The notes below the pieces were generated by a model. That model did not search any database. It was not told where the DNA came from and was given only the letters and a program-made list of their open reading frames with translations. DNA of 37,841 nucleotides from the NCBI RefSeq assembly GCF_029266915.1, contig NZ_JARIEF010000105.1:1-37841 (forward strand). The letters run 5' to 3'. The stretch is from Tissierella sp. Lineage in GTDB: Bacteria > Bacillota > Clostridia > Tissierellales > Tissierellaceae. The position numbers were made by a program, and so were the translations under genes. This document shows, one piece after another, positions 17,565 through 25,784 of the stretch (positions are counted from its first letter, which is position 1; the number at the start of each line of letters is the position of its first letter).

Positions 17565-18650
17565 ATGAAAGTAAGTTTAAAAAATATAGGTAAAAAATAT
17601 GAAGGCAGAGAAAACTTCACTATTAGAAATATAGATTTAGAAATAAAAGAAAAAGATTTTTGTGTAATATTAGGACCATCGGGATGTGGCAAGTCTACAC
17701 TCCTGAGAATGATAGCAGGACTAAACTCCGTAACAGAGGGAGATATACTTTTTAATGATAAAAGGATGAACAAGGTTCCTCCCAAGGACCGAGATATTGC
17801 TATGGTGTTTCAATCCTACGCACTATATCCCCATATGACAGTTTATGAAAATATGGCCTTCTCACTTGATATGAGAAAAGAGAGAAAAGATCTTATAGAT
17901 GATAGGGTAAATGAAGCTGCAAGTCTATTACAGATTGAAGAATACCTTCACTCTAAGCCTTCAGATATTTCAGGAGGTCAAAGACAAAGGGTAGCTCTTG
18001 GGCGAGCTATGGTTAGGAAACCTAAAGTGTTCCTCATGGACGAGCCTCTAAGTAACCTGGACGCTAAACTTCGTGAGCATATGCGGGTAGAGCTTGTAAG
18101 GCTGCACAAGTCACTTGGAACCACTACTATCTATGTTACACATGACCAAACGGAAGCTATGACCATGGCAAGCCTTATAGTGCTTATGGATGATGGCAAG
18201 ATTCAGCAGGCAGGAAATCCAGAAGAGTTTTACAATAGACCGGCAAATCTATTTGTAGCGAAATTTATAGGAAGTCCTACTATGAATATAATCCAAGGTG
18301 AAATGTTAGATGGTAAATTTAAAGCTATGGATGGACTTATAGATATAACTCCAACTGTTGAGCATAAAGAATCTTTAAAGGCTTATGAAGGTAAAGGCGT
18401 ATCAGTAGGTATAAGGTCTGAAAGATTTGAAAGTGGTAAATCAGAAGATTCATTTGTGGGACATATAGATGTAATAGAAATGCTAGGAAAAGAAAAGATA
18501 CTCTATGTTAAACTTGAAAATGGTTTTGAACTGGTAATATCCGTTCCGGGTCACTATGAATACGAAGAAGGTGAAGAGCATAACTTTGGATTTGAAAAAG
18601 ATGCCCTCCACTTCTTTGATACAGAAACAGGCATGAGAATAAATAGATAG
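17565..18650 (+). CDS. malK: Sugar ABC transporter ATPase (MalK/MsmK/UgpC type)
   Basis: Energises the MalFG permease. Walker A GPSGCGKST, Q-loop MVFQSYALYPHMTV, signature SGGQRQRVALGRA, Walker B VFLMDEPLSNLDAKLR and switch YVTHDQTEAM are all present, with a C-terminal MalK-type OB regulatory domain (about 235-361). ATG 17565 is preferred: AAGGGGTG (17551-17558) is spaced for it, whereas the in-frame GTG at 17556 lies inside that ribosome site and ATG 17562 is very close. It sits between malG and the LacI-type regulator, so the transporter is complete within one operon. Confidence 0.96.
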   Translation: MKVSLKNIGKKYEGRENFTIRNIDLEIKEKDFCVILGPSGCGKSTLLRMIAGLNSVTEGDILFNDKRMNKVPPKDRDIAMVFQSYALYPHMTVYENMAFSLDMRKERKDLIDDRVNEAASLLQIEEYLHSKPSDISGGQRQRVALGRAMVRKPKVFLMDEPLSNLDAKLREHMRVELVRLHKSLGTTTIYVTHDQTEAMTMASLIVLMDDGKIQQAGNPEEFYNRPANLFVAKFIGSPTMNIIQGEMLDGKFKAMDGLIDITPTVEHKESLKAYEGKGVSVGIRSERFESGKSEDSFVGHIDVIEMLGKEKILYVKLENGFELVISVPGHYEYEEGEEHNFGFEKDALHFFDTETGMRINR

Positions 18651-18684
18651 AAGATAATAAACTAATAAAAGTGGGTGACTACCA

Positions 18685-19710
18685 ATGAAAGGTAACAGCA
18701 AAACATTAGCAGATGTAGCAAAACTTGCAGGAGTATCGCCCTCAACAGTATCAAGAGTTATAGCAGACAATCCCAAAATAAGTGAAAAAACAAAGAAACG
18801 AGTAGTAAAATGTATGGAGGAAATAGGTTACTATCCAAATGCCATAGCTCAGTCTCTTGCAAACAAGCGAACTGGAAATATCGGAATTATAATGCCTCAC
18901 ACAGAAGATGAGATATTTTTAAATCCTTTTTTTCCAGAAGCTTTAAGGGGTATAGTAAAAGAAACTTCAAATACCGATTATGACTTGCTCCTTTCAACTA
19001 ATGCAAAGACTGGAGAAGAACTAGCTATAGTAAAAAAGCTTATAAGAGGATCCAAGGTTGATGGTATAATTCTTATGTCAAGCAAGCAAGATGATGAATG
19101 TATTAATTATCTTAAAGATATTGAGTTTCCTTTTGTCCTTATAGGCTCTCCCTATGAGATGGAAGGTGAGATAAACCACGTAGACAACGACAATGAAAAT
19201 GCTGCATACGAGTTGACCAAATACTTAATAGAAATAGGAAGCGAAAAGATAGCTTTTATCGGAGGAGATGAAAAACTGGTAGTAACTAAAAAAAGAATAG
19301 AAGGCTATAAAAGAGCTTTAAAGGATATGGACAAAGAATTTAAAGATGACCTTCTTCTCCTTGGAAGCTTCAATGAAAAGACCGGTTTTAAATATGGAGA
19401 TAAAATAGCTAATATGAGCGATATGCCTGACGGACTGATAGTGACAGATGACCTTGTTGCTTTTGGAGTGTTAAAAGTATTTGAAGGGCTGGGTATAAAA
19501 GTTCCAGAAGATATAGCGCTTGGGAGTTTTAACAACAGTATACTCTCTCAACACTCTCCAATACCTTTTACATCGGTAGAGATAAATGCTTTTGAACTTG
19601 GAAAAAAATCTATAAATCTTTTAACAAAGGTAATAGAAAAAGATATTCATGGTCAGCTTATAACTGTTCCCTATAAAATAATGAAAAGAGACTCTACAGA
19701 TAGAAGATAG
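18685..19710 (+). CDS. malR: LacI-family transcriptional regulator, probable maltodextrin repressor
   Basis: 341 residues with the LacI/GalR layout: N-terminal helix-turn-helix TLADVAKLAGVSPSTVSRVI, a hinge helix (GYYPNAIAQSLANKRT), and a periplasmic-binding-like sensor domain starting at NIGIIMPH. It is the last gene of the dextrin operon. The natural target is the CG-centred palindrome over the malQ start of transcription at 8711-8740, so the operon would be autoregulated through its distal gene. Inducer (maltose or a dextrin) is inferred. Confidence 0.93.
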   Translation: MKGNSKTLADVAKLAGVSPSTVSRVIADNPKISEKTKKRVVKCMEEIGYYPNAIAQSLANKRTGNIGIIMPHTEDEIFLNPFFPEALRGIVKETSNTDYDLLLSTNAKTGEELAIVKKLIRGSKVDGIILMSSKQDDECINYLKDIEFPFVLIGSPYEMEGEINHVDNDNENAAYELTKYLIEIGSEKIAFIGGDEKLVVTKKRIEGYKRALKDMDKEFKDDLLLLGSFNEKTGFKYGDKIANMSDMPDGLIVTDDLVAFGVLKVFEGLGIKVPEDIALGSFNNSILSQHSPIPFTSVEINAFELGKKSINLLTKVIEKDIHGQLITVPYKIMKRDSTDRR

Positions 19711-19742
19711 AAAAGAGAAGACTATTTAAGGTTCGCTTAGTA

Positions 19743-19778
19743 TTGACATATTTATACTTAAGGTATAGTATAAATATG
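19743..19778 (+). promoter_or_regulatory. Promoter of the aspartase gene with an embedded inverted repeat
   Basis: TTGACA (19743-19748) is followed by -10 candidates TATAGT (19764-19769, spacing 15) or TAGTAT (19766-19771, spacing 17). Perfect 12-base arms, CATATTTATACT (19747-19758) and its complement (19767-19778), flank eight bases, so the dyad fills the promoter. Only a DNA-binding regulator would be expected to use it; there is no T-run for a terminator. Confidence 0.7.
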
Positions 19779-19830
19779 AAAAGAGAGTACTAAAGATTAT
19801 TAAATAATAAATTTGAGGGGGCAATATTAA

Positions 19831-21252
19831 ATGAGTTCAACAGATTTCAGAATGGAAAGCGATTCAGTAGGAGAAAAAGAAGTTCCAAAAGGTGCATATT
19901 ATGGAGTTCAAAGTTTAAGAGCCGCTGAAAACTTCGATATTACTGGAAGAAAGATGTACAAAGAGCAAATCATAGCATTAGCAGAGATAAAAAAAGCTAC
20001 CGCTATGGCCAACCACAAGGCAGAAATATTAACAGATGAAGTAACAGATGCTATAATAAAAGCATGTGATGAGATAATAGAGGGAAAACTTCACGAAGAA
20101 TTTATCTGCGATCCTATACAAGGTGGAGCTGGAACATCTGGAAATATGAATGCTAACGAAGTAATAGCAAACAGAGCAAACGAAATACTTGGAGGAGAAC
20201 TTGGAGCATACGACAAGGTTCATCCAAATGATCATGTAAACATGGGTCAATCAACAAATGACGTATTTCCAACATCAGGTAAACTAGCTGCTATAAAGCT
20301 TATACCAAGAACCATAGATGAACTTGAAAAATTGCATGAATCATTACTTAAAAAGGCAGAAGAATTTGACAGCGTTATAAAAATGGGAAGAACACAGATG
20401 CAGGACGCTGTACCAATTAGACTTGGACAAGAGTTTAATGCCTATGCTTCTGTAATTAAAAGAGACATAGCTAGAATAAAAACAGCTTTTGAAGCACTTC
20501 ATATTATAAATATGGGAGCTTCAGCTATAGGAACTGGGATAAACGTTGATACTACCTATTTTAAGGAGATAGTTCCAACACTGAGCAAGGTAGTTGGAGT
20601 TGAACTTACTCAGGCAGAAGACCTAGTTGACGGTACGCAAAACTTAGATGGTTTTGTAAATGCTTCAGCTTCACTTAAAACATTATCTGTAAGTTTATCT
20701 AAAATATCTAATGACCTAAGACTTATGTCATCAGGACCTAGAACAGGATTTGGTGAAATAAATCTTCCATCTAAGCAAAATGGATCTTCTATAATGCCAG
20801 GAAAAATAAACCCTGTAATACCAGAAGTTATGAGTCAGGTTGCATTTAATGTAATAGGAAATGACTTTACAATAACAATGGCAGCAGAAGGCGGCCAGTT
20901 AGAACTGAATGCGTTTGAACCAGTAATATTCTACAATCTATTTGAATCAATAGTAACTCTTGCAAACGGAATAAAAACGTTCAGAGAAAACTGTATAGAT
21001 GGAATAACTGCTAACAAGGAAAGATCCAAAGCCTTAGTTCATAATAGTGTTGGAATTATAACTGCAATAGTACCTCATGTAGGTTATAAGCCTTCAGCAA
21101 AAATAGCAGACCGAGCAATAGCAACAGGAGAATCGGTAAGAGACCTTGTCCTAGAAGGAGGGCTACTAACTGAAGCAGAACTTGATGAGATCTTAGATGA
21201 ATTTGCAATGACAGAACCTGGAATTGCAGCTAAGCATCTTTTAGATGAATAA
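19831..21252 (+). CDS. aspA: Aspartate ammonia-lyase (aspartase) or close class II fumarase relative
   Basis: Fumarase/aspartase superfamily enzyme, probably deaminating aspartate to fumarate. The 473-residue protein has the superfamily signature GSSIMPGKINPVIPEVMSQV (catalytic-loop Ser319/Ser320 region), GQSTNDVFPTSGKLAA and GRTQMQDAVPIRLGQEF. The N-terminus (DSVGEKEVPKGAYYGVQSLRA) and the C-terminal stretch LVHNSVGIITAIVPHVGYK resemble aspartases more than FumC, which has THNAL and NPTQCE instead. The start follows GAGGGGGC. It is a single-gene unit bounded by its own promoter and terminator. Fumarase cannot be fully excluded by eye. Confidence 0.87.
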   Translation: MSSTDFRMESDSVGEKEVPKGAYYGVQSLRAAENFDITGRKMYKEQIIALAEIKKATAMANHKAEILTDEVTDAIIKACDEIIEGKLHEEFICDPIQGGAGTSGNMNANEVIANRANEILGGELGAYDKVHPNDHVNMGQSTNDVFPTSGKLAAIKLIPRTIDELEKLHESLLKKAEEFDSVIKMGRTQMQDAVPIRLGQEFNAYASVIKRDIARIKTAFEALHIINMGASAIGTGINVDTTYFKEIVPTLSKVVGVELTQAEDLVDGTQNLDGFVNASASLKTLSVSLSKISNDLRLMSSGPRTGFGEINLPSKQNGSSIMPGKINPVIPEVMSQVAFNVIGNDFTITMAAEGGQLELNAFEPVIFYNLFESIVTLANGIKTFRENCIDGITANKERSKALVHNSVGIITAIVPHVGYKPSAKIADRAIATGESVRDLVLEGGLLTEAELDEILDEFAMTEPGIAAKHLLDE

Positions 21253-21287
21253 TTATATAAGTTTAAATATAAAAAAATAAAATAAAG

Positions 21288-21323
21288 AATGCTGAAGTCT
21301 ACTATGACTTTAGCATTTTTTTC
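21288..21323 (+). terminator. Terminator after the aspartase gene
   Basis: AATGCTGAAGTC pairs with GACTTTAGCATT (one G-T pair) around TACTAT, followed by an uninterrupted T-run. Confidence 0.9.
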
Positions 21324-21365
21324 TAAAAAAATGATTAAGGCTATAATATTACAGGAGGAATATAT

Positions 21366-22874
21366 ATGAAAAGAATATTAGTTGCAGCCATGCACCACGA
21401 ATCCAATACATTTAACCCCATAATAGCTGGAGAGAATGACTTTAAAGTTATATATGGAGATGACATATTCGATAACTTGAGAGACAATGACTCGGTAACG
21501 GGCATTATAAAAACCTTAGCAAATAAAGGATATAAAGTAATACCGACTGTATTTGCAAGAGCTGTACCAAACGGTGAAGTGGATTTTAAATTTTATAAAA
21601 AAATAAAAGATGAAATAATAAGCAGAGCTAAAGAAAGTTTAATAGAAGGAGGGATAGATGCAATAACCCTGTCACTTCATGGTTCTATGAGGGCTGAAGG
21701 TTTTGGAGAAGTTGAAGGGGATATACTAGAAGAACTTAGAAAAGTATTTCCAAATACCCCAATTATATCATCCCTTGATATGCATACTACTATGAGCGTC
21801 AAGATGCACAAACATGCAGATGGATTTGTAGGCTATAAATGTGCACCTCATACTGACTGCTTTGAAACAGGAGAACATGCTGCAAATATGACTATAGATG
21901 TTTTAGAAAATGGAAAAAAACCTGTATCAGCTTGGGTAAGAGTTCCTATACTTATTGCTGGAGAAAAATCCTCTACAAATACAGAACCTATGATTGAATT
22001 GATAAAAACTCTCAGAAAAAGTGAAGAAAAAGAAGGAATAATGGGAGCTTCTTATCTTATGGGATTTCCTTGGGCAGATAATGAAGACAGCTCCATAGGA
22101 GTTTATGTAGTTGCAGATGGAAATCAAAAACTGGCTGAAGATGAGGCCTTAAAATTAGCAGAGTTTATATGGTCCAAACGAGATGAGTTTACTTTTCAAA
22201 CAGAAACATATGGCGAGAAAGAAAGCTTGGATAAAGCCTTTCAAGGAGTTAAAGAAGGAACGATGCCGATTTATATTTCAGATTCAGGAGACAATCCAAC
22301 CGCAGGTTCATCATCAGATGTAACAAATTTTTTAAAGCTAATAATGGATGATAAAAGAACTGACGATTTAAAACACCCTGTTATTTATGGAGGAATTTAT
22401 GATCCAATAGCAACAAAAGAGTGTGAAGGAAGAGTAGGAGAAGAGATCACTCTTACATTTGGAGGGAAGTTTGATCCAAAGACTTCAAAGCCAATAACTT
22501 CAAAAGGTCTTGTAAAGTCTTATGTAAAAGATTGGACAAGTGCGGGAGGAATCAAAGGAGATATAGCCCTATTTTCAAGTCAAGGGGTAGATATAGTTTT
22601 AGCCCAGCAACACATTGGCTATACAAGTCCGGATCTTTTTATAGCTCTGGGAGTTGATCCAAAAGAAGTAGAAATTGTAGTATGTAAACTTGGATATCTG
22701 ACTCATGATCATGAACAAGTGTCCAAAAGAAGCATCATGGCCTTAAGTAAGGGAAGTACAAATGAAGATTTAGAATCAATAGACTATAAAAAGATAAAAA
22801 GACCAATATTTCCTTTGGATAGAGATTTTGAGTATAAGGCAGTAGATAATCTAATGGTTAAAACAAAAAAATAA
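21366..22874 (+). CDS. M81 family metallopeptidase (MlrC-like)
   Basis: A 502-residue cytoplasmic protein of the MlrC family, named after microcystin degradation in sphingomonads; the substrate in Firmicutes is unknown. Both Pfam halves are visible: the N-terminal domain with VAAMHHESNTFNP, SLHGSMRAEG, SLDMHTTMS and GYKCAPHTDCFETGEHA (likely metal ligands among these Asp/His/Glu), and the C-terminal domain with SDSGDNPTAGSSSDVT and LAQQHIGYTSPDLF. ATG 21366 follows GGAGGAATATAT. It is monocistronic between two terminators; a role in peptide or cyclic amide breakdown would suit an amino-acid fermenter, but that is a guess. Confidence 0.92.
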   Translation: MKRILVAAMHHESNTFNPIIAGENDFKVIYGDDIFDNLRDNDSVTGIIKTLANKGYKVIPTVFARAVPNGEVDFKFYKKIKDEIISRAKESLIEGGIDAITLSLHGSMRAEGFGEVEGDILEELRKVFPNTPIISSLDMHTTMSVKMHKHADGFVGYKCAPHTDCFETGEHAANMTIDVLENGKKPVSAWVRVPILIAGEKSSTNTEPMIELIKTLRKSEEKEGIMGASYLMGFPWADNEDSSIGVYVVADGNQKLAEDEALKLAEFIWSKRDEFTFQTETYGEKESLDKAFQGVKEGTMPIYISDSGDNPTAGSSSDVTNFLKLIMDDKRTDDLKHPVIYGGIYDPIATKECEGRVGEEITLTFGGKFDPKTSKPITSKGLVKSYVKDWTSAGGIKGDIALFSSQGVDIVLAQQHIGYTSPDLFIALGVDPKEVEIVVCKLGYLTHDHEQVSKRSIMALSKGSTNEDLESIDYKKIKRPIFPLDRDFEYKAVDNLMVKTKK

Positions 22875-22920
22875 AACAAAAAAAGCTAAAACCCAAAGGT
22901 TTTAGCTTTTTTTGTTTTAT
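22871..22920. terminator. Very long bidirectional terminator between the M81 gene and tRNA-Leu
   Basis: A perfect 23-bp stem (22871-22893 with 22898-22920, core AAAGCTAAAACC) closes on CAAA. A-runs on one side and T-runs on the other let it end transcription of the M81 gene on the + strand and of the tRNA on the minus strand. Confidence 0.9.
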
Positions 22921-22923
22921 GTA

Positions 22924-23009
22924 TGGTGCCGGTAGTGGGACTCGAACCCACACACCCGTACGGATAACAGATTTTGAGTCTGTCTTGTCTACCATTCCAA
23001 CACACCGGC
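22924..23009 (-). tRNA. tRNA-Leu (anticodon CAA)
   Basis: Read on the minus strand the gene starts GCCGGTG and ends TACCGGC-A-CCA, giving a seven-pair acceptor stem (one G-T) and an encoded CCA. The anticodon arm is ACAGA-CTCAAAA-TCTGT, which places CAA at positions 34-36 (decodes UUG). A long variable arm (TCCGTACGGG) and the T-arm TGGGTTCGAGTCCCA confirm a class II leucine tRNA of 86 bases. It stands alone, convergent with the M81 gene. Confidence 0.95.
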
Positions 23010-23074
23010 TTACCTAGACTATAATAACATAAAAATTAAACTTAGGCAAGATATTTATTCTAAATTCAAGTAAC

Positions 23075-23109
23075 TGAATATTGTCATTATTCAAGGGTAT
23101 AAATACTAT
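23075..23109 (+). promoter_or_regulatory. Promoter of the alpha-glucoside operon, with a possible operator on the -35
   Basis: TTGTCA (23081-23086) and TACTAT (23104-23109) are 17 bases apart. A short dyad TGAATA...TATTCA (23075-23093) straddles the -35 box, and the heptamer ATTCAAG occurs at 23064 and 23089. The promoter is plausible; the operator is tentative. It does not match the CG-centred operator of the maltodextrin operon. Confidence 0.55.
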
Positions 23110-23150
23110 GTAAAAGCATATAACTTAACTAATAAAAGGAGGTAAAATTT

Positions 23151-24422
23151 ATGAAAAAAATTTTAATTGCCCTACTTGTTTTAGTTCTAGCAATAACTCT
23201 TATTTCTTGTACAGCGGATGACCCTAAAGATCCAGTAACACCAGGCACTCCAGAAGAAAATCCTGGTGAAAAACCAGATGATAAGCCAAGCGGTGATAAA
23301 ACATTATTAAATTTCGCAGTTCAGGCAGACTCAACTCCAGCTCTTGATAAAATTGTTGAAGAATTCAACAAGAAGAGCGAAAAGTATGAAGTTAAGGCAA
23401 CTATAATGACTAATGACTCTGGACAAATGCATGACCAGCTATTAAATTCACTTTCGTCGAAAAGTGGAGAATATGATATTATCTCTATGGACGTAGTGTG
23501 GGCAGGAGAGTTTGCATCTGCAGGTTATTTAGCTACTATTGATAAATTAATGATGGATAATAATTGGAAACCAACAGATTTTAATGCTGGTTCAATGGAC
23601 TCAGGAAAATATAAAGGTAAAAACTATGTACTTCCTTATTTCCCAGACCTTGGATTTATCTACTTTAGAAAAGATATAGTTTCTGAAGAAGATGCCATGA
23701 AACTTAAATCTGGAAACTATACATTTGATGACCTTATAGCTATGGGAGAGAAGTATAAAGGTGAAATGGGAACAAAATATGCCTATGCTTATCAGGCAAA
23801 GCAGTATGAAGGACTAACAGTAAACATCAACGAATTCAGTGCAAACTGGACAGATATAGAGGGTGGACTTAACTATATGAAGATGATGATGGATAAAGGT
23901 TTAACTCCTCCTGATATATTAAACTACACTGAAGGTGAAACACAAAATGCTTTTACAAATGGAGAAACAGTATTTTCTAGAAACTGGCCATATGTAAACG
24001 GAATGATACAAACCGGTGATGAAGAGATAAAGATAGATCAAGTTGACTATGCGCCACTACCATCAGGCGGAAGTGTTGGAGGTTGGATACTAGGATTAAA
24101 TGCTAATTCAGAAAATATGGAAGGTGCAGAAGAATTCTTAACATTTATCTCTGGACCAGAAGGTCAAAAGATCAATGCTATAGAAGGAAGTTATTTACCA
24201 GGATATACTAAGTTACTAGAAGATAAAGAAGTGTTAGAATCTAATAAACTTCTAAGTAATGAAGGTTTCCAAAAAGCTCTTTCAGGGACAATTTCAAGGC
24301 CAGTAGTTGCAAATTATTCTGAAGTAAGTGATAAGATTCAAATAGCTACTCATCAATTCTTATCAGGAAATGGATCTTTAGAAGATGCAGTTAAAGCAAT
24401 TAAAGAAGCTCTGGGAGAATAG
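23151..24422 (+). CDS. Sugar ABC transporter substrate-binding lipoprotein
   Basis: Lipid-anchored extracellular receptor of the second sugar importer, 423 residues. The signal peptide ends in the lipobox TLISC (Cys20), followed by an acidic, proline-rich spacer to about residue 50 and a family-1 sugar-binding fold. Recognisable parts include YDIISMDVVWAGEFA, YVLPYFPDLGFIYFRKDI, FSRNWPYVNGM and GGWILGLNANSEN, the pattern of trehalose/maltose-type receptors. It starts behind AGGAGGT and heads the operon with two permeases, a disaccharide phosphorylase fusion and an ATPase. The ligand is therefore probably a glucose disaccharide; which one cannot be read from the sequence. Confidence 0.92.
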   Translation: MKKILIALLVLVLAITLISCTADDPKDPVTPGTPEENPGEKPDDKPSGDKTLLNFAVQADSTPALDKIVEEFNKKSEKYEVKATIMTNDSGQMHDQLLNSLSSKSGEYDIISMDVVWAGEFASAGYLATIDKLMMDNNWKPTDFNAGSMDSGKYKGKNYVLPYFPDLGFIYFRKDIVSEEDAMKLKSGNYTFDDLIAMGEKYKGEMGTKYAYAYQAKQYEGLTVNINEFSANWTDIEGGLNYMKMMMDKGLTPPDILNYTEGETQNAFTNGETVFSRNWPYVNGMIQTGDEEIKIDQVDYAPLPSGGSVGGWILGLNANSENMEGAEEFLTFISGPEGQKINAIEGSYLPGYTKLLEDKEVLESNKLLSNEGFQKALSGTISRPVVANYSEVSDKIQIATHQFLSGNGSLEDAVKAIKEALGE

Positions 24423-24469
24423 CTTGAAAACAATAAAAGAATAAATAACAAAACAATAAAAGAATAAAC

Positions 24470-24513
24470 TTTAAATATTAGCTTTGACAGATCTGTCAAA
24501 GCTAATATTTAAA
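24470..24513. repeat. 44-bp perfect palindrome between the receptor and permease genes
   Basis: Both 22-base halves are exact complements around GACAGATCTGTC, with no unpaired loop in DNA. In RNA it forms a very stable hairpin ending just before the AGGAGGT ribosome site (24516-24522) of the permease gene. A T-run is lacking (ATTTAAAT), so its likely work is to protect the upstream receptor mRNA and limit read-through or translation of the permease. Confidence 0.85.
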
Positions 24514-24526
24514 TAGGAGGTAAAAG

Positions 24527-25777
24527 ATGAGACTCTCTAAGTGGATAGATAAGCATGCTGGATACATTTTAATAATACCAGCTCTGATTTTTATAATTTT
24601 ATTCTCTATTTCTCCTATTGTAGGTTCCCTTCGTTATGCATTTTTTGATATGCAATTAAATGATCAATCGAAAAATGATATGTACTTAAAAGCGAATGTA
24701 AACTTAGCTCTAAACCAAGAAACGATTGAATATATAACTTACTATCTTGATATAGATTTGGATTCAGTTAAAAATCAAGATACTGTAGAAAAAATAGAAA
24801 CAATAAAAGGTGAGATAGAAGAACTTGAAACTTATATAGCAGATAATATAGCAACAACAAACCTTAAAGCTATAGTAAAAGTTGATAAGGCTGATCAAGA
24901 TATACTTATAGAGAAACAAAAAAACATTCTTCTTCATCTAGAAGAACTTTATGAGCTTGAGGATGAGTTTTACTCTCCGGAAGATACCTTAGCAGTTGCT
25001 TCAGAATTTGAAACCAGCATAATAGAATCAAACTTTGTAGGCGGAGATAACTTTGTTAAAATCGCAGGCGATAAGAGAGTTCAATCAACTCTTAAATTTA
25101 CCTTGATATTTACTTTTATTTCTGTATTTCTAGAACTTATATTAGGACTATTCTTAGCTATGATAATGAATAGAGCATTTAAAGGAAGATCATTGGTAAG
25201 AACATTTTCTCTTATTCCATGGGCCATACCTACTTCTGTTGCAGCACTTATGTGGAGTTATTTATACAATGGATCAAGCGGAATTGTTTCTAATATATTT
25301 TCATCAATAGGACTTATCGCATCTCCAGCAGCCATGTTGAACTCTTCTTCAAGTGCACTTTGGGCTATAATAATTTCTGATGTATGGAAGACCACTCCTT
25401 ACATGGCACTTCTGCTTCTTGGAGGACTTCAAGTTATACCAAATAGCTTATATGAATCATCTGCCCTTGATACTGCAACAAAATGGCAACAATTCAGATA
25501 TATTACTCTGCCGCTCTTGAAGCCATCTATATTTGTAGCCCTGCTATTTAGAACGCTCGATGCCTTTAGAGTATTCGACTTGATCTATGTTCTTACAGGA
25601 GGAGGACCTGGAGGTTCAACTGAGTCCCTATCAGTGTATGCCTATAAAGTTATGTTCTCACAAACAAGATTTGGTTATGGATCAGCCATGGTTCTTATAA
25701 TGGCATTGGTAGTAGGCTTAATTGCCTTTATATATATTAAAGCACTTGGAGTAAATCTTATAGGAGAGGATAGGTAG
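24527..25777 (+). CDS. Sugar ABC permease with large insert after the first membrane helix
   Basis: First membrane subunit of the second importer, 416 residues where 290-310 is typical. Helix 1 (about 11-34) is followed by a soluble segment of roughly 145 residues, mainly acidic helix (EKIETIKGEIEELETYI), before the permease core resumes at TLKFTLIFTF near 188. With helix 1 entering from inside, the insert should face outward, where it could touch the receptor. The EAA loop is degenerate: YESSALDTATKWQQFRYITLP, so Ala-Ala is Ser-Ser and the usual Gly is Thr. It starts behind AGGAGGTAAAAG and is followed after seven bases by the partner permease. Confidence 0.93.
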   Translation: MRLSKWIDKHAGYILIIPALIFIILFSISPIVGSLRYAFFDMQLNDQSKNDMYLKANVNLALNQETIEYITYYLDIDLDSVKNQDTVEKIETIKGEIEELETYIADNIATTNLKAIVKVDKADQDILIEKQKNILLHLEELYELEDEFYSPEDTLAVASEFETSIIESNFVGGDNFVKIAGDKRVQSTLKFTLIFTFISVFLELILGLFLAMIMNRAFKGRSLVRTFSLIPWAIPTSVAALMWSYLYNGSSGIVSNIFSSIGLIASPAAMLNSSSSALWAIIISDVWKTTPYMALLLLGGLQVIPNSLYESSALDTATKWQQFRYITLPLLKPSIFVALLFRTLDAFRVFDLIYVLTGGGPGGSTESLSVYAYKVMFSQTRFGYGSAMVLIMALVVGLIAFIYIKALGVNLIGEDR

Positions 25778-25784
25778 ATGTCAT

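Noticed and set aside
22924-23009. tRNA-Leu as an integration site of a mobile island
   Set aside because: No integrase, no repeated tRNA 3' end and no phage genes occur in the window.
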